A stretch of DNA of 62,161 nt, taken from NCBI GenBank assembly GCA_041398825.1, contig JAWKTX010000022.1, positions 1 through 62,161 of the forward strand, written 5' to 3'. The first letter of the stretch is position 1, and every line of letters begins with the position of its first letter. The translations under genes were made by a program, and so were the position numbers. Under the pieces are notes generated by a model. It had not been told where the DNA came from and ran no database searches. It saw only the letters and a program-made list of their open reading frames with translations. This DNA comes from Planctomycetaceae bacterium. Its GTDB lineage: Bacteria > Planctomycetota > Planctomycetia > Planctomycetales > Planctomycetaceae. Shown one piece after another: positions 9,432 through 18,203 of this stretch.

Positions 9432-9672
9432 ATGTGCACGTTTCTCAGCCTGCCCGTCAACATCATCTTCAGAACGAAACATCGAAATCCATGGATCGTT
9501 GACGGCTGGATTGAACGATTTCACGAATACATCGGCGGAACCATTCGAGCACTCGATGGTGTTCCTGAATCCGTCGGTGGCATTGTCGATCACGTTTAAC
9601 TGCTGGTCGGATTGAAGTCCACTCACTGACGGTCGGATTTCACGCGTGAAATGAAGAAGAGCACGGCTCAGA
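9432..9672 (+). pseudogene. IS200-like Y1 transposase relic
   Basis: One frame reads as the N-terminal half of an IS200/IS605-type Y1 transposase: FLSLPVNIIFRTKHRNPWI, FHEYIGGTIRALDGVPE, GGIVDHV, then LLVGLKSTH and TREMKK. The second His of the expected DHVHLL metal motif is a TAA stop (9597-9599), and a TGA follows the STH motif. The frame then runs into the second REP-like element at about 9676, so the catalytic Tyr region is absent. Both stops are substitutions in an otherwise preserved frame, showing true decay rather than a reading error. Confidence 0.75.
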
Positions 9673-9675
9673 CAG

Positions 9676-9740
9676 CTTCCGGTGGTGCGCCGCTCGGCGG
9701 CGACCACCGGCTAATTTCTGATGTCCCTCCGGGACGAATC
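9676..9740 (-). repeat. REP-like palindromic element, copy 2 (inverted)
   Basis: A perfect 8-bp stem, CCGGTGGT (9679-9686) with ACCACCGG (9703-9710), encloses a GC-rich 16-nt loop. It is followed by CTAATTTCTG and CTCCGGGAC, the reverse complement of the flank in copy 1. The two copies therefore form a diverged inverted pair around the transposase relic. Confidence 0.6.
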
Positions 9741-9970
9741 ACAGGAGGTCGCAACAAATCATCAGCAATCGCCAATTGCTGATATTCGTCCCATATGCCG
9801 TGTTCGTGGAACAGCATCGCATCTGCATCAACGCTCTCGACCACGACCGAACCCTGACCTTCGCCGTTGCAGACACCTTTGCTGGTGCCTGATGAAGCCT
9901 TGAATACCAGAGAGTTTACAATCGACAGTCGTTTCCAAACTGAATTCAGGATCAAATGCAACTTCCCTGT

Positions 9971-10398
<428 letters not shown>

Positions 10399-10744
10399 GG
10401 CTGGTCTGTCCGGGAAAGTGAAACAGTGGATTCTGATTCCTCGAACGTTACCAGAGGCGGTCTGTCCTGGGGTGTCTGAAGACAGGAAAACAGGATCGGT
10501 CGTCCAACCGCGAATGGCTTCTCATCCGGATTCTGGGCGGGTGGACGGTGATCGCAGAGACGTTCTGCCGCCGGGATCTGCGTCGTCTGGTTGAAAACAC
10601 TCGGTTTTTTACGTGATTCCTGAGATCAGAAGAAAATTCTGCAGAATCTTCCAGGGATTTCTCATGCCCGCCGAATAGCTACCTCGTGATGCGAGATGTG
10701 GGCTCGCGGATCAATCGTGTGGTCCCCCGGTGAGGAGAAGAGAG
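10399..10744. other. Intergenic upstream of coiled-coil gene
   Basis: No gene recognised. It ends in the ribosome-binding site of the next gene. Confidence 0.35.
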
Positions 10745-11563
10745 ATGCTGAAGAAACTGGTTGTTGGCGCTATGGCAATGGGTCTGGCAACAGGAATGTT
10801 GTTCGGGACCGATTCGTTCAGCTACTTGAGGACATTTGGTAAGAATGTCCGGACGGCTGTGAAGTCTGAAATCACGCCGGAATTCGAGCTGGCTCGAATT
10901 CGCGACGAGGTCGATAATCTGCTGCCCGAAATTCGTCGTCATATGACGGTTGTTGCCGAGCAGTCGGTGGATGTCAAAGACATGGAGCGATCTCTGGCGG
11001 ATAAAGAGTCAAATCTGACTCGTCAGAAGGATGCGATTCTTGCGTTGCGGAGCGATCTGGAGAGTGGTTCCAGCAAGTTCACCTACAAGGCGGTTTCGTA
11101 CACCCGCGGCGAAGTCGAGGCGGATCTTTCACACCGTTTTGAAAGCTACCGATCTGCAGAAGATTCGATCAAACGAGATCGTCAGATCCTGACCGCTCAG
11201 AAGGATACGCTTCGTGCGAATCAGCAGAAGCTGGATACGATGCTGAGCAAGAAACAGGATTTGGTTGTCAAAGTCGCTCAGCTGGAAGCCCGACTGAAGC
11301 AGGTTCAGGCTGCAGAAGCGGTCAACTGTATTGAAATTGACGACTCGAAGCTGGCTCGTGTTGAGCAGTTGATTAAGGACGTCAATCGTCAGTTGGACGT
11401 GCGAGAATCGATGCTGGAAACAGAGGGGCACATAATGGGGCGAATTCCGGTAGAAGATGACTCCCCGGTTGTGGATGCGGATGTGCTGAATGAGATTGAT
11501 GCTCATTTCGGACTGGCGTCTGATGCAAACGTCGCGGAAGCGGGCTCAGACACCTCGATCTGA
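10745..11563 (+). CDS. Coiled-coil protein with N-terminal hydrophobic segment
   Basis: A 272-aa protein starting MLKKLVVGAMAMGLATGML, a hydrophobic anchor or signal. The ATG at 10745 is chosen over one 15 nt upstream because GAGGAG lies about 7 nt before it. Most of the rest is heptad-rich helix with Lys, Glu, Arg and Gln (about residues 45-120 and 140-210), followed by an acidic tail. The overall plan resembles membrane-bound PspA-like coiled coils, but I see no diagnostic motif and do not assign a function. It is the first intact gene after the decay corridor and lies upstream of an FHA protein and kinase on the same strand. Confidence 0.75.
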   Translation: MLKKLVVGAMAMGLATGMLFGTDSFSYLRTFGKNVRTAVKSEITPEFELARIRDEVDNLLPEIRRHMTVVAEQSVDVKDMERSLADKESNLTRQKDAILALRSDLESGSSKFTYKAVSYTRGEVEADLSHRFESYRSAEDSIKRDRQILTAQKDTLRANQQKLDTMLSKKQDLVVKVAQLEARLKQVQAAEAVNCIEIDDSKLARVEQLIKDVNRQLDVRESMLETEGHIMGRIPVEDDSPVVDADVLNEIDAHFGLASDANVAEAGSDTSI

Positions 11564-11753
11564 ATCTGACACCAGATGGATGAAGTGCCAGCGCTGGGCA
11601 GCATGAATTTCAATCTGCTCTCCCATTTGCTGGAAGGGGATGCATCGAAGTCCAGTTTCTGGCTTGGTTGCTGATGACCGGGATCACACGACGCTCCGGG
11701 TTCGACATGGCTCGGGCCCGGAGCTTTTCTTTCGAGCGTGGTAGAGTACTACA

Positions 11754-12533
11754 ATGCTTTCAGGCGTACTCAGAATTCCAAATCCGCTTCCGAAGTCATG
11801 GTTCGCGGAGACTTGTGTGCCGATGGCGTTTCCAGACGCTGTTGATTCACGCAGACAATCATCAACGACACTCCCGACCTCGACATTAAAAGCTGATCCT
11901 GTGTGGCAAAGTGAATGCGAACGATATGTGTTATGGATCGATGGCGTCGGGGCCTGGCAGTTGTGCATGGGTGGCCAGTTCCTGATTGGCGGTCCGACGC
12001 TCGAACATCAGGCGGCTGATATCTGTTTGCTCGCAAACCTGTCCCGCCAACATGCGACTTTAAAGAGAATTCGCGAAGACTGGTTCATCCAGCCCCATGC
12101 TGCGACCGTTGTTTCCGGTCGAACGATCACCGATCAGACGTTGCTGAAGACTGGTGACCAGATCAAACTGGCAGAAAGAGTGCGACTGGGGTTTCGAATC
12201 CCCAGTATTCTGAGCGGTTCGGCTGTGATCGACTTCGAAAGTTCTCATCGCCCAACGCAGTCCGTCAATGGTATCATCCTGATGACGGACACGTGTCTGC
12301 TGGGGCCACGGAGAGATCATCATGTCTGCTGCCCGGACTGGGGAGATCTGGTGGTGCTGTTTCGGCAGGACGGCCAGCTTCGATGTCGATCGAAACTACC
12401 ACTCAAGGTGAATGACGTTCAAATCCGGGACTCGGCCCCATTGCAGGACGGAGCAATCGTTTCCTGCGAAGACCTGAGATTTCGGATCGAGAAAATGAAA
12501 GACGGAAACGGACCTTCGGGCAGGTCCACATAA
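11754..12533 (+). CDS. FHA-domain protein
   Basis: A 259-aa protein with an FHA-like fold around residues 65-150: FLIGG, DICLLANLSRQHATL and a W-containing strand, then TDQTLLKTGDQIKL. The SRxH core is the phosphothreonine-binding signature. The C-terminal third may be a second degenerate FHA-like sandwich (GILMTDTCLLGPRRDH is similar in layout: IILMTDTCLLGPRRDHHV). FHA proteins commonly bind phosphorylated substrates of Ser/Thr kinases, and one such kinase begins 100 bp downstream on the same strand, so the two probably work together. The start is uncertain; the first 40 residues are not conserved-looking. Confidence 0.75.
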   Translation: MLSGVLRIPNPLPKSWFAETCVPMAFPDAVDSRRQSSTTLPTSTLKADPVWQSECERYVLWIDGVGAWQLCMGGQFLIGGPTLEHQAADICLLANLSRQHATLKRIREDWFIQPHAATVVSGRTITDQTLLKTGDQIKLAERVRLGFRIPSILSGSAVIDFESSHRPTQSVNGIILMTDTCLLGPRRDHHVCCPDWGDLVVLFRQDGQLRCRSKLPLKVNDVQIRDSAPLQDGAIVSCEDLRFRIEKMKDGNGPSGRST

Positions 12534-12632
12534 ACTAAAACGCAGGCTTAAATCTGCGGGCCGAGTTTGTCGTGTGTTTTGTGATTGAAGAACTCGGCGA
12601 CTGTAAGCACTGAAGACTGCAGGAACAGGATC

Positions 12633-14657
12633 ATGAAGTTCACCTTTGCACCAGAATCCAGACCGCTTGATGGGTATACCATCAAACGCGCGATCCATCG
12701 TGGTGGTTTTGGCGAGGTGTACTATGCGTTGAGTGATGCCGGCAAAGAAGTTGCGCTGAAACTGCTGAACAACAATCTGGATGTCGAACTGCGAGGGGTG
12801 TCGCAGTGCCTGAATCTGAAGCATCCCAACCTGGTCACGATCTTTGATATTCGTCAGGATTCGGACAAAGACCACTGGATTGTGATGGAATATGTCGGCG
12901 GTCGAGGCTTGTACGAAGTGATGACCGATTATCCTGCCGGGATGCCGCTGCCGGATGTCCTGAGGTGGCTGGAGGGGATCACAGCCGGGCTGAGTTTTTT
13001 GCATGATCGCGGCATCGTGCATCGCGATCTGAAGCCAGCGAACGTGTTTTCGGAAAACGGCGTCGTAAAGATTGGCGACGTTGGGTTGTCAAAGTATATC
13101 TCTGAAAGTCGCCGCAGCGCGCAAACGCAGAGCGTTGGTACCGTCTATTACATGGCCCCCGAAGTGGCGCGAGGGCGATATGGTCGTGAGGTCGACGTTT
13201 ATGCCATCGGGGTCATGCTGGTTGAAATGCTGACCGGGCACGTCCCATTCGATGGTCAGACGACCGCTGAGATTCTGATGAAGCACTTGACGGCAGATCC
13301 CGATCTGACGCCACTGCCGGTGTCACTGCGTCCTGTGATCGCGGCAGCTCTGGAAAAGGATCCCGAAAAGCGAATCGCGGATGTAGACCGTCTGTTCCAA
13401 CAGTTCCGCGAAGCAGCCGGGGAAGCGGCCTCGCGGGAAGTTGCAAAGACGCTGGACCCCGCCAGTGATCGCGTCGCAACGCCGAATGCCGGTCCTAAAC
13501 AACGACTGCAGTCGGCGTTGAGTCGTGGAAAAAACGCTCGTGAACGCTCGTTGACCGGAATGGCCGAAACATGGCAGCCTATGCAGCGTTTCTGGAACGA
13601 CAGAGTTCCGGCACCTGCAAAATGGGTCATCTGCGGTGCACTGTTTCTCTTGATTCTTGAGTCTGGTGTTCTGCGGCCAGTCGCGGCCGGAGGCCTTGTC
13701 GGCGGCATCGCCTGGATGGGCTGGCGCATAACCAAACGTGTGTTTGGACTCGACAACGCTTTCGACACGGGTGAAGTCAGTCGACAGGCTGCTCACGCTG
13801 GTCCGCAGTACGCTGCAACGATGGTTCCGAATGCTTCTGCTGATGCGTCAGCCATCTCCGGACGTCCAGCTCAGTATGCTGATGCTCGCCGTCCTCAGGC
13901 GACCGTTCCACAGCCGCAGGTTGCTGCGGTCAGGACGTACACGCCAAAGACGTCGCGGCAAATTCCGGCCAGACAAAAGACCAGCGACATTACAACGTCG
14001 ATGTCTGTTGCCATGCTGGCTGTCTTTCTGGTGACCGTTGCGATTCACTTTGTCTCCGCTCTCCTTCCTCAAACAGTGCATGTTGTCTACTTTGGGTTAG
14101 TAACGTTGCTCGCTGCCTGGACGCTGATCATTCCCTCAAAAATCTGGGAAGGTCGGACGGGTGACGGAATTGTCCGTCGAATGCTGCTGGGAGGAACTGG
14201 CCTGGCCGTCGGGGCATTTGCGTGGATGTTGAAAGAATTCCTGATGCTGTCAGACGATGGGCTGCTTCATTCGGGCGAGGTAGGTCAGGTCTACGCGGGA
14301 CGAGTTGGCGGCATTCATTTGATTACTGAAGGTGGGCTTCCGACTCTGGCAGGATTCATGGCGTTCTTTGGATTGCTGTTCGCTATCCGTCGGTGGTGGT
14401 GGCAGGCTGACAGTTTCCGAAAAGCTCGCTTCCGGGTCTCATCAGCGTTGGTGACGCTGGTTCTGGGGGCAATCCTGACGTCGGTACTTCCGTTTCCGGA
14501 TGGGTTGGGAGCGACGTGGGCACTGGCCATTTCTGCTGTTGTTCAATTGTCCGCAGGCTGGACGCCACAGGAAGATCGCCGACTTATACCTGCCACTGAG
14601 TCAACAAAGACGGCTCCGGTACTTGCTGCCGTTCGTCATCCTGTGTGTGCGGAGTAA
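12633..14657 (+). CDS. Transmembrane Ser/Thr protein kinase
   Basis: A 674-aa Hanks-type kinase. Residues 1-270 hold the domain: glycine loop IHRGGFGEVY (21-30), catalytic Lys (ALKLL, residue 43), HRDLKPAN (130-137), DVG replacing the usual DFG (149-151), and MAPEVARG (174-181). A linker rich in Ala, Pro and Gln separates several hydrophobic segments: one pair near 335-370 and four or more from about 465 to the C-terminus. The catalytic part is cytosolic and the protein is anchored by multiple helices. ATG 12633 is chosen because the kinase domain begins at once; an upstream in-frame TTG adds 16 unlikely residues. Its FHA neighbour is a likely partner. Confidence 0.92.
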   Translation: MKFTFAPESRPLDGYTIKRAIHRGGFGEVYYALSDAGKEVALKLLNNNLDVELRGVSQCLNLKHPNLVTIFDIRQDSDKDHWIVMEYVGGRGLYEVMTDYPAGMPLPDVLRWLEGITAGLSFLHDRGIVHRDLKPANVFSENGVVKIGDVGLSKYISESRRSAQTQSVGTVYYMAPEVARGRYGREVDVYAIGVMLVEMLTGHVPFDGQTTAEILMKHLTADPDLTPLPVSLRPVIAAALEKDPEKRIADVDRLFQQFREAAGEAASREVAKTLDPASDRVATPNAGPKQRLQSALSRGKNARERSLTGMAETWQPMQRFWNDRVPAPAKWVICGALFLLILESGVLRPVAAGGLVGGIAWMGWRITKRVFGLDNAFDTGEVSRQAAHAGPQYAATMVPNASADASAISGRPAQYADARRPQATVPQPQVAAVRTYTPKTSRQIPARQKTSDITTSMSVAMLAVFLVTVAIHFVSALLPQTVHVVYFGLVTLLAAWTLIIPSKIWEGRTGDGIVRRMLLGGTGLAVGAFAWMLKEFLMLSDDGLLHSGEVGQVYAGRVGGIHLITEGGLPTLAGFMAFFGLLFAIRRWWWQADSFRKARFRVSSALVTLVLGAILTSVLPFPDGLGATWALAISAVVQLSAGWTPQEDRRLIPATESTKTAPVLAAVRHPVCAE

Positions 14658-14736
14658 CTGCTTTGATTGTCCAGACCGCAATGAGCAGAGTTGAGCAGAC
14701 GGAAAGAATCCGGGTGACGGAAAGGTTGAGGGACTA

Positions 14737-16299
14737 ATGCTGGGTATATTCGTGCTGGGAACATTCGAAATCCTGCTGCTGGCTGGCATCGCCTGTCTTG
14801 TCCTGACTGCGAAATCGACCTGCCGATCCAATCCTCGCGCAGCGCCGACTCTGGTTCGATCCGGTATTCTTGTGGTTTCGGGCATCGTCATATTTCTGGC
14901 GGTTGTCAGGTTCAAATCCGATCGGCGTGAAATCATCCCGCAAAACCGGGCAGAGATTGCTGCTGCAGACTTGCAGGAATCCATCACGGAGCTCGAACAG
15001 GCCCGCGAAAAACTTCACCAGCAGGTGCATGGTACAATCGAATTGCCAGAGCCTTTTTCCCCGCCGACTGTCCCCGAGGTTCCTCTGGTCCCGGGTGCTG
15101 CCGTGGGCCAAAACGAGGTCGATCAAACAGCTGATACTTTGCCTGTCGAACCAAGTGTCAAAGCGGAAGAAGAATCTGCCTCAGTGGGCAGGCTGACATT
15201 GCCGAACGGTGATGTCATCCTTCTGGATCTTTCGGAAGGCGTCATCGAGGACTTGATTCGTCAGTCAGGTGGTGATGCTGTCCAGTCTCTGGCAGAAGAT
15301 CTGCCGGAAGGAATTCAGCGCATTTACAGGTTGGTGCCCCTGACAACTTCAGGGCCAGGGCTTCTGCCTGCGGGTAGTTCCACAAAGCAACCATTGAAAG
15401 TCGTAGAAGGGATTCGCACCGTGGCCGACGCCGTGCGTTATGCGATCGTTACCGGTCGTGATGATGCGGCCAATCGCTCTGTGTCAAACGCTGCTGCCGC
15501 GCTGCTTGCCGAAAAACCGGCAGACTCGACAGACTCGACAGACGCGACAAGCTCGACAGACGCGACAGGCTCGGAGGTATTGACGTCGAAGTCACAGGTC
15601 GGTGAACTCCTGCCTGACTGGGTTAATAATCCGGACGGCGGTAGGCTTGTTGTGGAAACACAGTTTCATCCATCAGAGGAAGACGATCAGGAACTCCTGC
15701 TCAGTGAAATCGACAATTCGCTTCTGGGTCACTTAAAGGAACGCCACAATCAATGGCTTGCGGTACACCATGCTGGCAGGCTGCCTGTTCGATTCTCTCT
15801 GACACCGGAGACAGCCCGGCAGTGCATTGTGGCTCGGGTGGAGCAGAGTGAGGTTCTTGAAACAAGCGCAGGACCTCAGTCGATGATTCGCACGATCGCT
15901 TTGGTTGAGTTTCCTGAAGCGGTGGACAAACAAGCATTCGACATGATTCGAAAGGCTGTTCAGCGTGAGCGGATGTTTCTTGTTGTTCTGGTCACAATTC
16001 TGATTGGTTTGTCTGTTCTGACGGGAGGAATCTTTGTCAGGACTGGCATTGCTGCAGGAAAAGCTCGAAAGGTCATGGCACTTGCCGGACTGGCATTAAC
16101 GACGTTACCGCTTGCTTTGGTGGCTGTTGCAGCCATTGGAACAACGATCCAGGGAGACCCCGTGGAAGTGCCCTGGGAGCCAGAGCATGCGACCATTGAT
16201 CTTGCACCAGGAACGAAGCCGGAGAAGAACAGCTCGGTTACGGTGAGTGCCAGAGCGGGCGCCTCCGGGGCCAGCTTAACGATCAATAAATCGTGGTAG
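14737..16299 (+). CDS. Membrane protein of unknown function
   Basis: A 520-aa protein with two N-terminal membrane segments (about residues 3-24 and 44-60), a long soluble middle, and two C-terminal segments (about 410-435 and 446-470), ending in a short polar tail. The middle begins with a short coiled coil and holds a low-complexity stretch of Asp, Ser, Thr and Ala encoded by imperfect 9-bp repeats at 15521-15572. No family is recognised. It follows the kinase by 79 bp on the same strand and could be its substrate, but nothing in the sequence shows that. Confidence 0.7.
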   Translation: MLGIFVLGTFEILLLAGIACLVLTAKSTCRSNPRAAPTLVRSGILVVSGIVIFLAVVRFKSDRREIIPQNRAEIAAADLQESITELEQAREKLHQQVHGTIELPEPFSPPTVPEVPLVPGAAVGQNEVDQTADTLPVEPSVKAEEESASVGRLTLPNGDVILLDLSEGVIEDLIRQSGGDAVQSLAEDLPEGIQRIYRLVPLTTSGPGLLPAGSSTKQPLKVVEGIRTVADAVRYAIVTGRDDAANRSVSNAAAALLAEKPADSTDSTDATSSTDATGSEVLTSKSQVGELLPDWVNNPDGGRLVVETQFHPSEEDDQELLLSEIDNSLLGHLKERHNQWLAVHHAGRLPVRFSLTPETARQCIVARVEQSEVLETSAGPQSMIRTIALVEFPEAVDKQAFDMIRKAVQRERMFLVVLVTILIGLSVLTGGIFVRTGIAAGKARKVMALAGLALTTLPLALVAVAAIGTTIQGDPVEVPWEPEHATIDLAPGTKPEKNSSVTVSARAGASGASLTINKSW

Positions 16300-16454
16300 G
16301 CATCTCAAGCCACGCAGCAGAAGTCAAACGGACATCCTGCGGACCGGCTCGGCGATTCTCCGGAGTCCCGCTCCGGGGAAGCAGGGCGAATCGTGGATTT
16401 GAAATGGCGTGTATCAGCTCTGCTGATGAAAGCAACGAACGACCATCTCGATAC

Positions 16455-16835
16455 TTAAAACGGAGCGGGGCCGTCGTCCTCGTTGTAAAATGAACCGCCG
16501 ACAAAGTCGTCATCGTCCTGAGCGGGCTGTGCAGAGCCACCACCTGAAAGGACCTGGAAGTTTGTTGCTTCCGCGCTCAGGAAGAATTTGACTTCGCTTT
16601 GAGGGTCACGCTGCCACTTTCTGCCGTTCAGACGGTAACTCACGCTGACCTCGTCGCCGACATTCAGTGTATCTGCTCGGTCACATCCGTCCTGGACGAG
16701 TTCCAGTGGAATGTAGTTGGTGAAACGGCCGTTGTTTTGCTCCAGAACGATGAGTCGTTTGCGGAATCCCTTCTGGCCGTAGGTTTTGGTTTCTTCGATC
16801 AGGTGAACTTTGCCCGTGACGGTTGGGTCTGCCAT
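16455..16835 (-). CDS. DUF3127-like small protein
   Basis: A 126-aa protein starting MADPTVTGKVHLIEE. It reads like a DUF3127 domain (about residues 4-90): GKVHLIEETKTYGQKGFRKR, a beta-rich segment, then VGDEVSVSYRLNGRKW. DUF3127 is found mostly in Bacteroidetes and Planctomycetes and has an OB-like layout reminiscent of single-strand DNA-binding proteins, but its role is unknown. The C-terminus is glycine-rich then acidic with a final DDGPAPF, resembling the acidic tip of SSB. ATG 16835 is preferred to a TTG six codons upstream. Confidence 0.7.
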   Translation of the reverse strand: MADPTVTGKVHLIEETKTYGQKGFRKRLIVLEQNNGRFTNYIPLELVQDGCDRADTLNVGDEVSVSYRLNGRKWQRDPQSEVKFFLSAEATNFQVLSGGGSAQPAQDDDDFVGGSFYNEDDGPAPF

Positions 16836-16963
16836 TTCAATATCTCTTGTCAATCAGAACTGTGGTTCGGCCTGAAATTCGCCGAGAAACTACTGGTCCG
16901 GTGGCGAATGCTAGGCCGTGAGCTGCGTGCCTTCAAGCTGTCGTGTCCGTTACCAGTCGATGT

Positions 16964-18049
16964 CTATGGATTCCTCCATCCAGTACTTTCAATTCTTGCC
17001 AGTTCTGAGTGGATATCCGTGCCCTGGTAGAACGAAAACCATCCCCTGAGTTGGCGTACCTCGCCCGGAGGGCAATCTTCAAACTTTGGATCGGAGTGAA
17101 GGCAGGGGCAGGGAGCATTGCCCCAGGCACGGTGAATGGGATCCCAGGCACTAATGATCCATCGTGTGCTGTCAGCGGATCCAGCGATTGCGTACCCGTT
17201 CACAAACAGCTTGTTGTCATTGGTCTGCGCGTCGAAGCCTTCAACGGCTTTGAGCATTACGCAGTTTTGAACTCGTAAATCGGTGAGTGTGTCTTTCGTG
17301 CCATTCTTCAGCCACATCGACATTTGAAGATGGTCCTTCCGGGGAACGACCCTGGTGCCAAATTCTATTCCATCACCTGTGGTAACTTCTCCACTGTCGG
17401 ACCTCTGTCGACTGATTGCGAGTGACGGCATTCGTCGTCTGAACTCGAATGCGCCGTCTTTGCTGACGGACCATTCCAGTTGTTCGAGCCTGATTCCCTG
17501 TTTCGTCCAGATGGTGTCAATGTGCGTATGTGCCAGGTAGGTCAGCCCCAGGTTCGACCAGATGGCTTCCGGAACATCCAGAACAGCATAGCTGTGCTCA
17601 TCCCATGGGCAGAAGACGCTGAGTTTCGTTTCCCGCTGAGGGTCAATGGCTCCGTCCAGGAAGCCGATTCTTGGATGACGCCCACCGGGGTAGGGAAGAA
17701 CAAACAATTTGTCTGTTGGCCGAACAGGCCGGTTTCTGCGATGGATCCCGAACTGCTTTAGTTTGTCAGACAACTCCGCTTCTGACAGGCCCGTGACTTC
17801 GCTGGCCTCTCTTGATTCGAAGCGATGGTACCAGATCATATTCTGCAACCATTGCTTAAGTTGGTCGTCGTGTGAACAAACACGCGTTTGTCCATTGGTA
17901 TCAGCGTTCGTTTTCGCCGCAGGTTTTTCTGTCACCTGAGCGTTGCTCTGCTGGTCCCCGGCGAGGCAGACAGAGAATGATGCCATGATTGCAGGAAGTG
18001 TGATGCGCTGTACGGCATTCAAAATCCGGGAGTTCTTCAGGGACATCAT
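16964..18049 (-). CDS. Exported protein of unknown function
   Basis: A 361-aa protein starting at tandem ATG codons (18049 and 18046), with a signal peptide ending near CLAG or SNAQ. An ATG further upstream (18112) is excluded because its first codons lie inside a transcription terminator. The mature part has YPGGRHPRIGFLDGAIDPQR, YLAHTHIDT and WIISAWDPIHRAWGNAPCPC, and looks like a compact beta-rich enzyme or binding protein. I do not recognise the family. It follows the M13 peptidase on the same strand but is separated from it by the terminator, so it has its own promoter. Confidence 0.75.
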   Translation of the reverse strand: MMSLKNSRILNAVQRITLPAIMASFSVCLAGDQQSNAQVTEKPAAKTNADTNGQTRVCSHDDQLKQWLQNMIWYHRFESREASEVTGLSEAELSDKLKQFGIHRRNRPVRPTDKLFVLPYPGGRHPRIGFLDGAIDPQRETKLSVFCPWDEHSYAVLDVPEAIWSNLGLTYLAHTHIDTIWTKQGIRLEQLEWSVSKDGAFEFRRRMPSLAISRQRSDSGEVTTGDGIEFGTRVVPRKDHLQMSMWLKNGTKDTLTDLRVQNCVMLKAVEGFDAQTNDNKLFVNGYAIAGSADSTRWIISAWDPIHRAWGNAPCPCLHSDPKFEDCPPGEVRQLRGWFSFYQGTDIHSELARIESTGWRNP

Positions 18050-18074
18050 GGCTGTGTCTTTCGCAGACCCGTCA

Positions 18075-18109
18075 AAACAAAAAAGCCTCGAACGACTTGT
18101 CCGAGGCTT
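18075..18109 (-). terminator. Rho-independent terminator after the M13 peptidase
   Basis: On the minus strand AAGCCTCG (18109-18102) pairs with CGAGGCTT (18090-18083) through 8 bp around an 11-nt loop, followed by a T-rich run (TTTTTTGTTTT). It lies 95 bp after the peptidase stop. Confidence 0.85.
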
Positions 18110-18203
18110 CATATTAACTCACAAGCGATGTTCATGACACCTTGGCGCTATTCTTAGTGAATAGAACATCCGGCGACATGGCACACGTTTTCTGCAAGGA
18201 CCG

